Assembly: GCA_019634575.1 (NCBI GenBank)
Contig: JAHCAY010000002.1
Span: forward strand, 186,001 to 250,000
Source of the DNA: Candidatus Didemnitutus sp.
GTDB taxonomy: Bacteria; Verrucomicrobiota; Verrucomicrobiia; Opitutales; Opitutaceae
DNA: 64,000 nt
Direction: 5' to 3'
The notes under the pieces were generated by a model. It did no database searches. It was not told the DNA's origin and saw only the letters and a program-made list of their open reading frames with translations. Position numbers and translations under genes: made by a program. Of the stretch, positions 1-9,392 are shown in pieces. Each line of letters begins with the position of its first letter. The first letter of the stretch is position 1.

Positions 1-1994
1 GGCGCTGTGGCCAGCCGCGCTGCCGTCGGAGCGAGCCCGAGCTCGCCGAGTCGCATCACCGCGCGTCGGCCGCGCTCGCTCGCGAAATACGCCACCGTAT
101 GCCGCGCCACCTCCGCACCGATCTTGTCGGCGCCGGGCGTGCGCATGCGGAATTCCTCCAGCGTCGTTTTCTCCGCCGCCAGCTCCGCATGCCGTGCGGT
201 GCGTGCCGTGCGCTCGGCCTCGTCCTTCGGCGGATTCAACCGCGAGCGCGGGCTGATGCGCGTCATCTCGTCGGTCACGTCGGCGAGCCTTGCGAGCTTG
301 GGCAACACCTCGGAATTCGCCACCGCCGCCAGCGTGCCGTGCACCGCCGCGATGTCCTGCGCCGTGGCGCCGCCCACGTCGCGGATCTGCAACGCCAGCA
401 GCCACCGATCCAGCGGCAGCGTGCGCGCGCGCGCGATGGCTTCGACGATCTTCGTGGCGTTCTTCACGCCGAGCACGCGCGGCGCCTCTTCGGTGCCGAG
501 GTTGAGCGCGCCGAGTTTCTCCGCCTCGAGTGCGAACAGATCGAACACATCGCGCACCGCGCCGGTGCGCACCAGCGCCTCGGCCACCACGCCGCCGAGT
601 CCTTCGAGATCGAGCACCGTGCGACCCGCGACGTAATCGAGGCGGCCCGTCAACTGCGCCGCGCAATCGGGATTCGGACAGCGCACCGCGACCTCGCCCT
701 CGACGCGCACGACCGGCGTCGCACACACCGGACACATCGTCGGAAAAACATACGGCGCGCACTCCAGCGCGCGACGCGCGACGTTCACCGCGATCACGGC
801 CGGGATGATCTCGCCGGCTTTCTCGACCGAGACGTAGTCGCCCACGCGGATGTCCTTGCGCGCGATCTCGTCCTGATTGTGCAACGTCGCGCGGCTGACC
901 GTCGTGCCCGCGAGCTGCACGGGCTCGAGCTCCGCCACGGGCGTGAGCACACCGGTGCGCCCGACCTGAATCGTGATGCCCTTGAGCCGCGTCTCGGCGC
1001 GCTCCGGTGCGAACTTGTAAGCACAGGCCCAGCGCGGCGACAGCTTGCGCGCGGTCTGTCCCTCGCCGCGGTAACCGGCGCGCGCCTGCAACGCGAAGTC
1101 ATCGAGCTTCACCACCGCGCCGTCGGTCGCGTAGGGCAATGTTTCGCGCAGGGCGTCAATCGTGCGGATCGCCGCGACTGTCTCCTCGATGCCGCGCGTC
1201 TGCCGGCGGTGTTCGAGTGTCGGCAAACCCCACGCGGCGAGCGCGGCATGCCATGCCGCCTGCGACGGCACGAGCTCCGCGGGCTCACAGGCGCCGAGAC
1301 CGTAGAGCACGATCTCGAGGCCGCGCGCCTTCACGACGGCGGCGTCGAGCAGCTTCAACGTGCCCGAGGCGAGGTTGCGCGGATTGGCGTAGGGCTCGAG
1401 ACCGTCGTCGGTCTGTTGCTGGTTGATGCGCGCGAACTCCGCGAAGCGCAGGAAAATCTCGCCGCGAATCTCGACCAACTCCGGCACCGGCGGCAGCGCG
1501 AGATCGGCCGGACGCCGCAGCTCATGCGGCAGGTTCGCGATGGTGCGGACGTTGGCGGTGACGTCGTCGCCTTCCTCGCCATCGCCGCGCGTGACGGCGC
1601 GCACGAGCCGGCCTTTTTCGTAGGTGAGGCTGATGGAGGCGCCGTCGATCTTCGGCTCGACCGAGTAGACGAGATCGTCGCGGCCGACGAGTTTCACCAG
1701 ACGCGCATGGAAGTCCCGCAGCTCTCCTTCGTCGTAGGTGTTGTCGAGTGTCGTCATCGCCTGCCGGTGCTTCACGCGCGTGAAGCCCTCGGTGCGGTCG
1801 TCGCCGATCGATTGCGTGGGCGAATCGGCGGCGGCGAACTCCGGGAACTGCTGCTCGAGATCGGCCAGTCGCCGTTTCAGCTGGTCGAACTCGAAGTCGC
1901 CGATCTCCGGCCGCGCCGCGTCGTAGAGCGCCTGATGGTGCGCCACCTCGGCGCGGAGCGCGGCGATTTCCTTCTGGGCTTCAGCGGGATTCAT
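1..1994 (-). CDS. ligA: NAD-dependent DNA ligase LigA (C-terminus outside window)
   Basis: Seals nicks in duplex DNA using NAD+ in replication and repair. Reading the minus strand from the ATG at 1994 gives an open frame that runs off the window's left edge after about 664 codons. The adenylation motif KIDGA places the active-site lysine at residue 115, the same number as in E. coli LigA. A four-cysteine zinc module (CPVC, then CPNPDC) and a helix-hairpin-helix region follow. The BRCT domain must lie beyond base 1. The frame carries no internal stop, whereas the long plus-strand frame opposite it is a high-GC shadow. A VanZ-like gene lies 36 bp upstream on the same strand. Confidence 0.96.
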   Translation of the reverse strand, partial: MNPAEAQKEIAALRAEVAHHQALYDAARPEIGDFEFDQLKRRLADLEQQFPEFAAADSPTQSIGDDRTEGFTRVKHRQAMTTLDNTYDEGELRDFHARLVKLVGRDDLVYSVEPKIDGASISLTYEKGRLVRAVTRGDGEEGDDVTANVRTIANLPHELRRPADLALPPVPELVEIRGEIFLRFAEFARINQQQTDDGLEPYANPRNLASGTLKLLDAAVVKARGLEIVLYGLGACEPAELVPSQAAWHAALAAWGLPTLEHRRQTRGIEETVAAIRTIDALRETLPYATDGAVVKLDDFALQARAGYRGEGQTARKLSPRWACAYKFAPERAETRLKGITIQVGRTGVLTPVAELEPVQLAGTTVSRATLHNQDEIARKDIRVGDYVSVEKAGEIIPAVIAVNVARRALECAPYVFPTMCPVCATPVVRVEGEVAVRCPNPDCAAQLTGRLDYVAGRTVLDLEGLGGVVAEALVRTGAVRDVFDLFALEAEKLGALNLGTEEAPRVLGVKNATKIVEAIARARTLPLDRWLLALQIRDVGGATAQDIAAVHGTLAAVANSEVLPKLARLADVTDEMTRISPRSRLNPPKDEAERTARTARHAELAAEKTTLEEFRMRTPGADKIGAEVARHTVAYFASERGRRAVMRLGELGLAPTAARLATA

Positions 1995-2030
1995 GCGACG
2001 GCGAAAGTTGGACGCATCCGCGCCCGGTTT

Positions 2031-2423
2031 TCAACTCCGCCGACGCGGCCCGAGCGCCCGCTCCAGCGTCGCCCGATACCACGGCCAATGCGCGTAGACC
2101 GTCACGGCCACGATCGCCCCCAGCGTGTCGGCGACCCAGTCGCCGAACTCCACGCTCCGCCCCGGGGTAAAGCTCTGGTGCCATTCGTCGGTCAGCCCGA
2201 AAATCGAGACCGCGATGATCGGCACCCACGCACGACCCGGCACGAACCCATTCCGCGTCACCAGCGTGGCCAGCAGCCCGAAAATCGAGAAATGCGCCAG
2301 CTTGTCGAAATCGACGATGTCCGGTGCCGCCACCTGCCCTTGGCCCGACGCGCATACGATCACCGCAGCCAGCACCGCCGGCCACAGCCACCCGCGCCAG
2401 CCGTGGGATGATGACAACTGCAT
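2031..2423 (-). CDS. VanZ-like family membrane protein
   Basis: A 130-residue membrane protein of the VanZ-like family. The family signature is visible: DKLAHF near residue 40, then DEWHQSFTPGRSVEFGDW and VADTLGA in the second half, with hydrophobic stretches between. VanZ itself gives low-level teicoplanin resistance, but most chromosomal relatives have no assigned role, so no resistance is inferred here. It lies just upstream of ligA on the same strand and is divergent from the heme pair. The 166-bp gap at 2424-2589 should hold promoters for both directions. Confidence 0.85.
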   Translation of the reverse strand: MQLSSSHGWRGWLWPAVLAAVIVCASGQGQVAAPDIVDFDKLAHFSIFGLLATLVTRNGFVPGRAWVPIIAVSIFGLTDEWHQSFTPGRSVEFGDWVADTLGAIVAVTVYAHWPWYRATLERALGPRRRS

Positions 2424-2589
2424 CCCCCCCAGCCTACCCCGCGCCCGGTCCGTCCGCTCAAGGCAATTTCGCCGCGAAATCTCCCGCTCGCGCGCCCCGA
2501 TTGAAGCGCAAATTCCGAGGCGATTCGGTCAAATGATACAGTGAGCCGGCACTTGCGGGGTCGCCCCCCCGCCGCCAACGTAGCCGCCG

Positions 2590-3438
2590 ATGAATTCCCT
2601 GCTCACGGACCGCAGCATCCTCTGGGTCGGCACCCTGCTCTATCTGGCAGGGTTCGTGGCGGGCTGCATCCAGTTGCTGCGCAAGCAACACGCCACTGGA
2701 GACCGCACACTGCTGAACGTCCTGCTGGCCTTCGGCCTCGCGACCCAGACCGCCGGCCTCTACGTGCGCGGGCTGGCCCACGGCGGCTGCCCGCTGGGCA
2801 ACCAGTTCGAGATCGTCCAATTCGTCGCCTGGTCCGCGATGGTGCTCTATTTCGCCGTCGGCCCCGCCTTCCGCGTCAGTTTGCTCGGTCTGTTCTCCTC
2901 CGGCTACGCCGCCAGCCTCGCCGCCATCTCGCTGAGCATCCCGCAATGGGACCTCACGCGCGGCACCAAACTCTTCGGCAACAACCCCTGGATCGAGTTT
3001 CACGCCGCGCTCGCCGTGTTCAGCTACGGCGTCTTCGGCTTGCTCGCGCTCACGTCGATCATGCATCTGCTGCAAAACTGGGCGCTGAAGCAAAAACGCC
3101 TCGACGGTCTGTTCTGGTTCCTCCCGTCCGTCGTGCAGCTCGACCAGATCAACCGCCGCATGCTCATCGCCGGCGTCAGCCTGCTCACGATCTCGCTCTG
3201 CGTCGGCGCCTCGTGGTGGGTGCGCGACACCGCCTCCGTCCACTGGCCCAAGCTTCTCGTCACTCTTTCCGTCTGGTTCGTCTACACGCTCGCCCTCGTC
3301 CTCCGCTGGCGCGGCGTGCTCTACGCCGTCCGCTTCTCGTGGGCGTGCGTCATCCTCTTCATGCTCGCGATGATGTCCCTCGGGCCGATCAACGCGAACC
3401 GCGAGTCCCATCGCGTCGAACTCACGCCGGAACGCTGA
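2590..3438 (+). CDS. CcsA/HemX-like cytochrome c assembly family membrane protein
   Basis: A 282-residue polytopic membrane protein with about eight hydrophobic segments, of the family that includes CcsA/ResC and HemX. The conserved region around residues 62-80 (GLYVRGLAHGGCPLGNQFE) and a later WIEFHAALAVFSYG segment fit the heme-handling core. It ends 3 bp before hemA and is on the same strand. In many bacteria a hemX-type gene sits directly upstream of hemA and affects HemA levels, so HemX is the better guess than a true cytochrome c synthase. No other cytochrome c maturation genes are visible nearby. Confidence 0.8.
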   Translation: MNSLLTDRSILWVGTLLYLAGFVAGCIQLLRKQHATGDRTLLNVLLAFGLATQTAGLYVRGLAHGGCPLGNQFEIVQFVAWSAMVLYFAVGPAFRVSLLGLFSSGYAASLAAISLSIPQWDLTRGTKLFGNNPWIEFHAALAVFSYGVFGLLALTSIMHLLQNWALKQKRLDGLFWFLPSVVQLDQINRRMLIAGVSLLTISLCVGASWWVRDTASVHWPKLLVTLSVWFVYTLALVLRWRGVLYAVRFSWACVILFMLAMMSLGPINANRESHRVELTPER

Positions 3439-3441
3439 GCC

Positions 3442-4506
3442 ATGGAGAGCCAGTCACCCGTCCTCGTCCTCTTCGGCGCCAGCCACCACACCGCGCCCAT
3501 GTCGGTGCGCGAACGTTTGGCCTTCGACGAAGCTCGCGCCCAACAGCTCGCCGAACGCCTCCGCACCCTGCCGGGCGTCCGTGAATTCGCGCTGCTCAAC
3601 ACCTGCAATCGCGTCGAGCTCTACGGCGTCGCCGAAAACTCCGCCTCCGCCGAATCCGTCCGCCGCACCATCAGCGACATCACCGGCTGCGCGCCGGCCG
3701 AGCTCGAGGGCGTCGTCGTCCGCCGCGATAACCACGACGCCATCGCCCACCTCTTCGAAGTCGCCTCCGGGCTCGACTCGCAGATCGTCGGCGAGGTCGA
3801 GATCCTCGGTCAGGTGAAGGGCGCCTACGACAAGGCGCTCGAGCGCAAATGGACCGGCCCGGTGTTGAACCGTGTTTTCCAGAAAACCTTCCAAGCCGCG
3901 AAGCACATCCGCACCAACACCGCCATCGGCGCCGGTCAGGTCAGCATTGCCACCGTCGCGGTCGACCTCGCCGGCAAGATTTTCGGCGAACTCGCCGACA
4001 CGAAGGTCCTCGTTGTCGGCGCGGGCGAAATCGGTCTGAAGACGGCCCAAGCCGCCCAGAGTCGCGGCGCCAAATCGATCACCGTCGCCAGCCGCACCCT
4101 CTCGCGCGCCGAGGAGACTGCCGCCGCCACCGGCGGCTGGGCCGCCACCATGGCGGAGCTGCCGGAGCTGCTCGCCTCGTCGGATTTTGTCGTCAGTTCG
4201 ACCAGTTCGCCGAATGCGGTCATCACGCGCGACCTCGTGGCCAGCATCCTGCGCAAGCGCGCCGGCCGCCCGCTCTTCCTGATCGATCTCGCACTCCCGC
4301 GCGACATCGAGCCCGAGTGCGCCGGCCTGTCAGGCGTCTACGTCTACAACCTCGACGACCTCGCGCAGATCGCCGAAGCCAATCTCGCCCAGCGTCAGGC
4401 CGAGGTGGCCAAATGCCGCGCCATCCTCGCCGAGCGCACCGCGCAGCTCTGGCCCGCCGTCGCCCACTCGCTCGGCACGAACAACACGCCGAAGCCGCAC
4501 GCGTGA
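3442..4506 (+). CDS. hemA: Glutamyl-tRNA reductase HemA (short C-terminus)
   Basis: Reduces glutamyl-tRNA(Glu) to glutamate-1-semialdehyde, the first committed step of C5-pathway tetrapyrrole synthesis. The N-terminal GASHHTAPMSVRERLAF block and the catalytic-cysteine motif NTCNRVELYG (about residues 53-62) are intact. The NADPH-binding VLVVGAGEIG and the FLIDLALPRDIEP block follow. At 354 residues it is shorter than the roughly 420 usual for the family, and most of the missing length is the C-terminal dimerisation helix bundle. The stop is followed by a hairpin-rich gap, so this looks like the natural end unless there is a sequencing frameshift. Probably co-transcribed with the upstream HemX-like gene. 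Confidence 0.95.
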   Translation: MESQSPVLVLFGASHHTAPMSVRERLAFDEARAQQLAERLRTLPGVREFALLNTCNRVELYGVAENSASAESVRRTISDITGCAPAELEGVVVRRDNHDAIAHLFEVASGLDSQIVGEVEILGQVKGAYDKALERKWTGPVLNRVFQKTFQAAKHIRTNTAIGAGQVSIATVAVDLAGKIFGELADTKVLVVGAGEIGLKTAQAAQSRGAKSITVASRTLSRAEETAAATGGWAATMAELPELLASSDFVVSSTSSPNAVITRDLVASILRKRAGRPLFLIDLALPRDIEPECAGLSGVYVYNLDDLAQIAEANLAQRQAEVAKCRAILAERTAQLWPAVAHSLGTNNTPKPHA

Positions 4507-4573
4507 GGCGTGCGTCGTTCGCTCGCGTTGCGGACTGACGCGCCCGAAAGGCCTCCGCACGTAGTTTCCCATC

Positions 4574-4648
4574 GGAGGGCGCGGCTACCGCCGCGCTGCG
4601 AATGTTCCACCGCGTTCCCCGCACAGCGCGGCGTTAGCCGCGCCCTCC
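4574..4648. repeat. REP-like palindrome between hemA and a sensor kinase
   Basis: Two near-complementary arms, 4574-4600 (starting GGAGGGCGCGGCTA) and 4620-4648 (ending TAGCCGCGCCCTCC), are separated by about 20 bp. The structure could form a long hairpin between two convergent genes and may terminate both. A half copy of the same arm (GGAGGGCGCGGCT) is visible near 39600, which suggests a dispersed repeat family rather than a simple terminator. Confidence 0.7.
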
Positions 4649-4691
4649 AAGTGCGACCCTTGGTGGAGCGCTTTCATGGCGGCCTGCAAAT

Positions 4692-7004
4692 CTACGCCGC
4701 CAAATGCGAGCGCTCCGCGAGCTTCTCGCGCGCTTGCACCAGCGCCTTGGTCAGCTCCGGCGTCTTGATCGGTTTGGCGAGATAATCGTCCATCCCGGCG
4801 TTCAGGCAGGCTTCGCGGTCGCCTTGCATGGCATTCGCCGTCAGCGCGATCATCCACGGCCGCGCCGCGGGTGACGGGCGCAGCTGCACGAGTCGCCGCG
4901 CCGTCTCCAAACCGTCCATCTCCGGCATCTGCACATCGAGGAGGATGATGTCGTAGCGCTGGCGCTCCAGAGCGGCGAGCACCTCAAGCCCATTGGCCGC
5001 CACATCCGCGCGGTAGCCGAGATTGCGCAACATCAGGAGCGCGACCTTCTGATTCACGGGATTGTCCTCGGCCAGCAGCACGCGCTCCGTTTGCTGGAAC
5101 TCGGGTTCGATCGCGGCCTGCGCCGGCGTGATCGGCTTCAGGATCGTCGTGGGCTCCTCGATCTCGCGTGGACCGAGCACGCGCGCCAACGCATCGACGA
5201 GCAGCGACGGTTTCACGGGTTTCATCAGGTTCGCGGCAAACAGATTGGCCGGCACGCGATTGCCCACGGACGACAGCAGCACGAGCGGCAGCTCGTCGGC
5301 CGGGACGAATTTCCGGATCTCCTCCGCCAGCATGTGTCCGTCGAAATCCGGCATCTGCATGTCGAGGATGGCCACGTCGAAGTGCCGCCCGCCGCGCAGG
5401 AGCTGCAGCGCCTCGTCGGCCGAGGCGACGCCGTGCGGAATCATGCCCCAGCCGCGCGCGAGCTCGCCGAGGATGCGGAGATTCGTCGCGTTGTCGTCGA
5501 CCATCAGCAGATGGCGGTTTTCCAGCGTCGACCGGGCGGCGTTGATGAACGGCCGCGGTTTGCTGGCGGCCGCCTCCAGCTTGACCGTGAAAAAGAAGGT
5601 CGAGCCGACCCCGGGCGTGCTCTCCACCCACATGCGACCGTCCATGAGTTCGGAAAGGCGCTTGCTGATCGCCAAGCCGAGACCCGTGCCGCCGAACCGG
5701 CGCGTCGTCGACGCGTCGACTTGCGAAAACGACTGGAACAGCCGTCCCATTGCGTCCGGCGCAATGCCGATGCCCGTGTCGCGCACGGCGAAGAGCACCT
5801 CGGCCATGCCTTCGGCCGGAGCGAGCGTATGGGGACGCACGGACAGCACCACCTCGCCCTTCTGGGTGAACTTGATCGCGTTGCCGAGGAGGTTGACGAG
5901 CACCTGTCGCAGTCGCGAAGCGTCGCCGCGCACGTTGTTCGGCACGCCGTCGGCGAACTCGTAGAGCAGGTCGATGCGCTTCTCGGATGCCCTGGTCGCG
6001 AGCACGTCGAGCGCGCCCTCGACGCAATCGCGCAACGAAAACTCGAGGCACTCGAGCTCCATGCGGCCTGACTCGATTTTCGAGAAATCGAGGATGTCGT
6101 TGATGATCGTCAGCAGCGCCTCGCCGCTCGTGCGGATCGTGTCGGCAAACTCGCGCTGCTCGCGCGTGAGCGGCGAGTCGAGCAGCAGGCTCGTCATGCC
6201 GATCACGCCGTTCATGGGCGTGCGGATTTCGTGGCTCATCATGGCGAGGAACTGGCTCTTGGCCTGGCTCGCGAGATTCGCCTCCACGGCGGATTGCTGG
6301 GCGTGGGAAATCACTTCCTCGAGCTGCTCGTTCAACGTCGCCGCCGCCTCCATTGCGGACTGGATCTCGGCTTCGCGCGCTTTCTTGTCGGTGATGTCGA
6401 CGATCGAGGCCACTTCCTCGAGCGGCGCATCGGGCGAGGCCCGAAACGCCTTCACCGTCAGGTGACACCAGCGGATCGAGCCGTCCGGGCGCACGTAGCG
6501 CTTCTCCATCGAAAAACGGTTCACCTCGCCGCGCACGAGCCGCGCCTGCTGCTGCTGTTGAGCGGTCCAGTCGCCCGCGTGGGTCACGGCGCGAAACGCC
6601 CCCGGATCGAGCGCCTGCTCGCGCGTGAGCCCGCTCAGGCGCAACACCGCGTCGTTGATCCACGTCTCGCGCGGCTCGCTGTGTTTCACCCAACTCACGC
6701 CCATCGGGAGCGCGTTCAGGATGAACCGGTATTGCGCCTCGCGCTGGGCGATCTCGCGCGTCATTCGCTCCGCCAGCGCGAGCGAGTGGCGGCGCCCGTG
6801 AACGAGGATCCACGCCAACGCCGCCGCGAACGCCGTCGCGGCTCCGCCGCTCGCCAGCACCACGAATTGCAGGGTGCGATTGCCCGGCTGCCGCGCGTCC
6901 GTCACGGAAGCGACCGCCAATGTCGCGCCGAGGCCGACCGCCAGCGTTAACGCCGGCAGCCACCGGCTCCGCAGGAGGCGGTTGGTCGTGGGAACAGGGG
7001 ACAT
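4692..7004 (-). CDS. Hybrid sensor histidine kinase with PAS and two receiver domains
   Basis: A 770-residue membrane-anchored hybrid kinase. Two hydrophobic helices (about residues 16-36 and 48-70) are followed by a PAS domain (about 90-215), then HisKA with the phospho-acceptor in MMSHEIRTPMNG. The HATPase domain shows NLLGNAIKF, DTGIGI and GGTGLGLAISKRL. Two receiver domains follow: VDDN...DMQMPDFDG...KPVKP and AEDNPVNQ...DVQMPEMDG...KPIK. The start at 7004 is chosen because AAAGAGG lies just upstream; the open frame extends further only as shadow. There is no dedicated partner regulator nearby, so the output path and signal are unknown. Confidence 0.92.
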   Translation of the reverse strand: MSPVPTTNRLLRSRWLPALTLAVGLGATLAVASVTDARQPGNRTLQFVVLASGGAATAFAAALAWILVHGRRHSLALAERMTREIAQREAQYRFILNALPMGVSWVKHSEPRETWINDAVLRLSGLTREQALDPGAFRAVTHAGDWTAQQQQQARLVRGEVNRFSMEKRYVRPDGSIRWCHLTVKAFRASPDAPLEEVASIVDITDKKAREAEIQSAMEAAATLNEQLEEVISHAQQSAVEANLASQAKSQFLAMMSHEIRTPMNGVIGMTSLLLDSPLTREQREFADTIRTSGEALLTIINDILDFSKIESGRMELECLEFSLRDCVEGALDVLATRASEKRIDLLYEFADGVPNNVRGDASRLRQVLVNLLGNAIKFTQKGEVVLSVRPHTLAPAEGMAEVLFAVRDTGIGIAPDAMGRLFQSFSQVDASTTRRFGGTGLGLAISKRLSELMDGRMWVESTPGVGSTFFFTVKLEAAASKPRPFINAARSTLENRHLLMVDDNATNLRILGELARGWGMIPHGVASADEALQLLRGGRHFDVAILDMQMPDFDGHMLAEEIRKFVPADELPLVLLSSVGNRVPANLFAANLMKPVKPSLLVDALARVLGPREIEEPTTILKPITPAQAAIEPEFQQTERVLLAEDNPVNQKVALLMLRNLGYRADVAANGLEVLAALERQRYDIILLDVQMPEMDGLETARRLVQLRPSPAARPWMIALTANAMQGDREACLNAGMDDYLAKPIKTPELTKALVQAREKLAERSHLAA

Positions 7005-7051
7005 TATGCCTCTTTCATCGACACAAACGCCCATTCCCTGACCCGAAAATC

Positions 7052-8218
7052 TCAGCCCAATTGCCTCAGAACCCACTCTGCCGCACTGCCCTGTGTCGGC
7101 GCATGCAGGAGCGTGCGCAAACGCGCCGCCTGCTCCCGTGTCCGCGCAACCCGTGCGCCGTCGTGCAAACAAGCCCGCAACTGCCCGCCCAGCGCCGCCG
7201 GAGTCGCCGCACCTTGGATGAATTCCGGATACATCGCCTCTTTCAGCAGCAGATTCGCGATGCCGATGAACTCCACCTTCACGATCAGCCGGCCGAGGAA
7301 ATAGGTCAGCGGATCCGTCTTGTAGGTCAGCGCCCCCGGGAGGCCGGCCAGCGCGCACTCGAGTGACATCGTGCCGCTCGCCGTCAACACCGCCGCACCC
7401 GCGACCGGCGCGCCGCCGCCCGCCCGCAACTCCACGCGATCACCCACGGGCGACGCCACTTTCAGCGCCTCGAGCAACGCGCGGATTTCCTCGCTCGGAT
7501 AAAGCGCTACCGCGCGCTTGTCGGTGCCGGATTGCGCGAACGCTTCCAGCAAAACCGGAAACAACCGCTTCACCAACGCGCGCCGACTACCCGGCAGCAA
7601 CAGCACCGGACCGGCCGGATCGAACGCAACCGGCAGTTGATACTCCGCCGACAAAAACGGATGTCCCACGAACTCGACCGGCAGCGTCGTGTCCGCGTAG
7701 GCCGCGGGTTCGAACGGAAAGATCGCCGCCACGCCATCGAGGTGCCGCGCCATCGCGAAGCGCCGCCCCGCACGCGACGCCCAGATTTGCGGGCTGATGT
7801 AGTAAAGCGCCTTGGTCGGCCCGCCCGCCTTCGCCGAGAAACCGCGCTCGAACAACCCGCGCGCGATGCGGAGATTGAGCCCCGAGGAATCCACGAAGCA
7901 CACGGCACGCGGCCGATGCTCGCCCACCCAACGCACCACCTCCGCGATGAGTGCGCGATAATACGAAAGCTTCGCCAGCACCGCGAAACCCATCGTCGAG
8001 CCGACCGTGAGGTCGCGCAGCAACTGGACCCCCTCCGCCGCCAGCCGCGGCCCGCCGAGCGCGCAAACGCGCACCTCCGGCTGCTTGGTTCGCAGCTCGC
8101 GCACCATCCGCGCCGCATGCGCGTCGCCCGAATGCTCCGCCGAGACGACGAGCAAATCCACCGCACCGCCGATCGGCGCGGGCAGTGACGTGGTCGCAAG
8201 CGTGCCTCCAGCCGCCAT
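7052..8218 (-). CDS. lpxB: Lipid-A-disaccharide synthase LpxB
   Basis: Condenses UDP-2,3-diacylglucosamine with lipid X to give lipid A disaccharide at the inner membrane. About 388 residues, the usual family length. Family blocks are visible: LLVVSAEHSGDAHAARMV near the N-terminus, the region around FVDSSGLNLRIA, YYISPQIWASRAGR, and a GHPFL block near residue 190. The C-terminal donor-binding half holds LLLPGSRR and LTASGTMSLECAL. It starts by overlapping the stop of the oxidoreductase upstream (GTGATG around 8216-8221), so GTG at 8221 is an equally possible start. This shows a Gram-negative cell envelope. Confidence 0.93.
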   Translation of the reverse strand: MAAGGTLATTSLPAPIGGAVDLLVVSAEHSGDAHAARMVRELRTKQPEVRVCALGGPRLAAEGVQLLRDLTVGSTMGFAVLAKLSYYRALIAEVVRWVGEHRPRAVCFVDSSGLNLRIARGLFERGFSAKAGGPTKALYYISPQIWASRAGRRFAMARHLDGVAAIFPFEPAAYADTTLPVEFVGHPFLSAEYQLPVAFDPAGPVLLLPGSRRALVKRLFPVLLEAFAQSGTDKRAVALYPSEEIRALLEALKVASPVGDRVELRAGGGAPVAGAAVLTASGTMSLECALAGLPGALTYKTDPLTYFLGRLIVKVEFIGIANLLLKEAMYPEFIQGAATPAALGGQLRACLHDGARVARTREQAARLRTLLHAPTQGSAAEWVLRQLG

Positions 8219-9204
8219 CACGATTTCTTCGCCTTGCGGATCTGGTCCGTGATCGTGATCGCGACTTCGAGGGCGGACTTGCCGAGCGCGGCGCCGACCT
8301 TGGGCTGCTTGGCCTCGCTCACGCTCTCGAGAAAATGCGCCAGCTCGATCGCCAGCGGCTCGCCTTTCTCGATGGGAATCTCGTGCACCGGAATCGACGA
8401 GGCGTCACCGGCCTTCGCGAGACCGATCTTCAGCTTCACGCCATAAGCGATGATGTCGCTCTTCTTCACCAGATGGCCCTTCTGGTTCATGAAATCGAGC
8501 GACAGGTAGGCGTTGTCCTGGAAGACGCGGATCTCGCGGTTCTTCTTCAGGCTCATGCGCGAGGCCGTGAGGTTCGCCACACAGCCGTTCTCGAACTCGA
8601 TGCGCGCGTTCGCGATGTCCTCGGTCTTGGAGAGGACGTTGATGCCCAAGCTGTCGATCTTGCGGATCGGCGACTGCACGAGCGCCAGCACGATGCCGAT
8701 GTCGTGGATCATCAAATCGAGCACGACGCCGACCTCGGTGCCGCGCGTGGTGTAGGGCGCGAGGCGCTCGGTCGTGATGTATTGCGGACGATCGGCGTGC
8801 TTTTCGAGGAACGCCATCACCGGGTTGAAATGCTCGATGTGCCCGACCTGCACGATGCGGCCGGCTTTCTGCGCCGCGGCCAGCACGCGCTCGGCCTCAT
8901 CGAGCGAGGCGCAGAGCGGTTTCTCGATCAGCAGATGGCAACCCGCCGCGAGCAGCGGCAGCGCGACCTTCTCGTGCAAATCCGTCGGCACGACGACGCT
9001 CACGGCTTCGCACGCGGCACCGAGCTCGGCGAGCGTGGCGAAACGCCGGCAGTTGTGCTTCGCGCAAATCTCCGCCGCGCGCGCGTCGCTCGTCTCGAAG
9101 ATGCCGACGAGTTCCGCATTCGGAAGCGACGCGTAGATGCGCGCGTGGTGTTGCCCGAGCGAACCGACGCCCGCGACGCCGCACTTGATCTTGGACTTGG
9201 CCAT
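8218..9204 (-). CDS. Gfo/Idh/MocA family NAD(P)-dependent oxidoreductase
   Basis: A 328-residue sugar-type oxidoreductase. The N-terminal Rossmann fold shows GVAGVGSLGQHHARI, followed by the family's HLLIEKPLC motif with the catalytic lysine and a HDIGIVLAL block. The start ATG at 9204 is where the family's N-terminus begins; the upstream open frame contains a REP element and is not coding. It is translationally coupled to lpxB, so a role in making or modifying a lipid A or LPS sugar is likely. A GnnA-like UDP-GlcNAc 3-oxidase is possible, but no GnnB aminotransferase is seen here, so the substrate stays open. Confidence 0.88.
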   Translation of the reverse strand: MAKSKIKCGVAGVGSLGQHHARIYASLPNAELVGIFETSDARAAEICAKHNCRRFATLAELGAACEAVSVVVPTDLHEKVALPLLAAGCHLLIEKPLCASLDEAERVLAAAQKAGRIVQVGHIEHFNPVMAFLEKHADRPQYITTERLAPYTTRGTEVGVVLDLMIHDIGIVLALVQSPIRKIDSLGINVLSKTEDIANARIEFENGCVANLTASRMSLKKNREIRVFQDNAYLSLDFMNQKGHLVKKSDIIAYGVKLKIGLAKAGDASSIPVHEIPIEKGEPLAIELAHFLESVSEAKQPKVGAALGKSALEVAITITDQIRKAKKS

Positions 9205-9305
9205 GCGCGCGAACGTAGCGGACGAGCCGCGCGGAGCCATGCAAAAGATGCGACGTGGGTTGCCGGAAGCGCGCACGCCAACAGTGCGCGGGCGCGGTTC
9301 ACCTT

Positions 9306-9360
9306 GTGGGAGCGAGCTTGCTCGCGACTGAAGAACGGTCGCGAGCAAGCTCGCTCCCAC
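9306..9360. repeat. Perfect REP-type palindrome (GTGGGAGCGAGCTTGCTCGC family)
   Basis: Two 23-bp arms, 9306-9328 and 9338-9360, are exact reverse complements around a 9-bp spacer. The arm sequence matches the REP family abundant in Pseudomonas (GTGGGAGCGAGCTTGCTCGC type), recalled from general knowledge. A degenerate copy lies inside a coding gene at 55716-55771. Located between lolD and the oxidoreductase gene on the minus strand. Confidence 0.9.
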
Positions 9361-9392
9361 AGGGCTCAGTTCGCGCGATCGGTCCGCCAGCC

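Noticed and set aside
99..2411. Long plus-strand open frame (770 codons)
   Set aside because: It lies opposite ligA and VanZ, both with strong family motifs. The translation is Arg/His-rich, as expected of an antisense shadow in GC-rich DNA.
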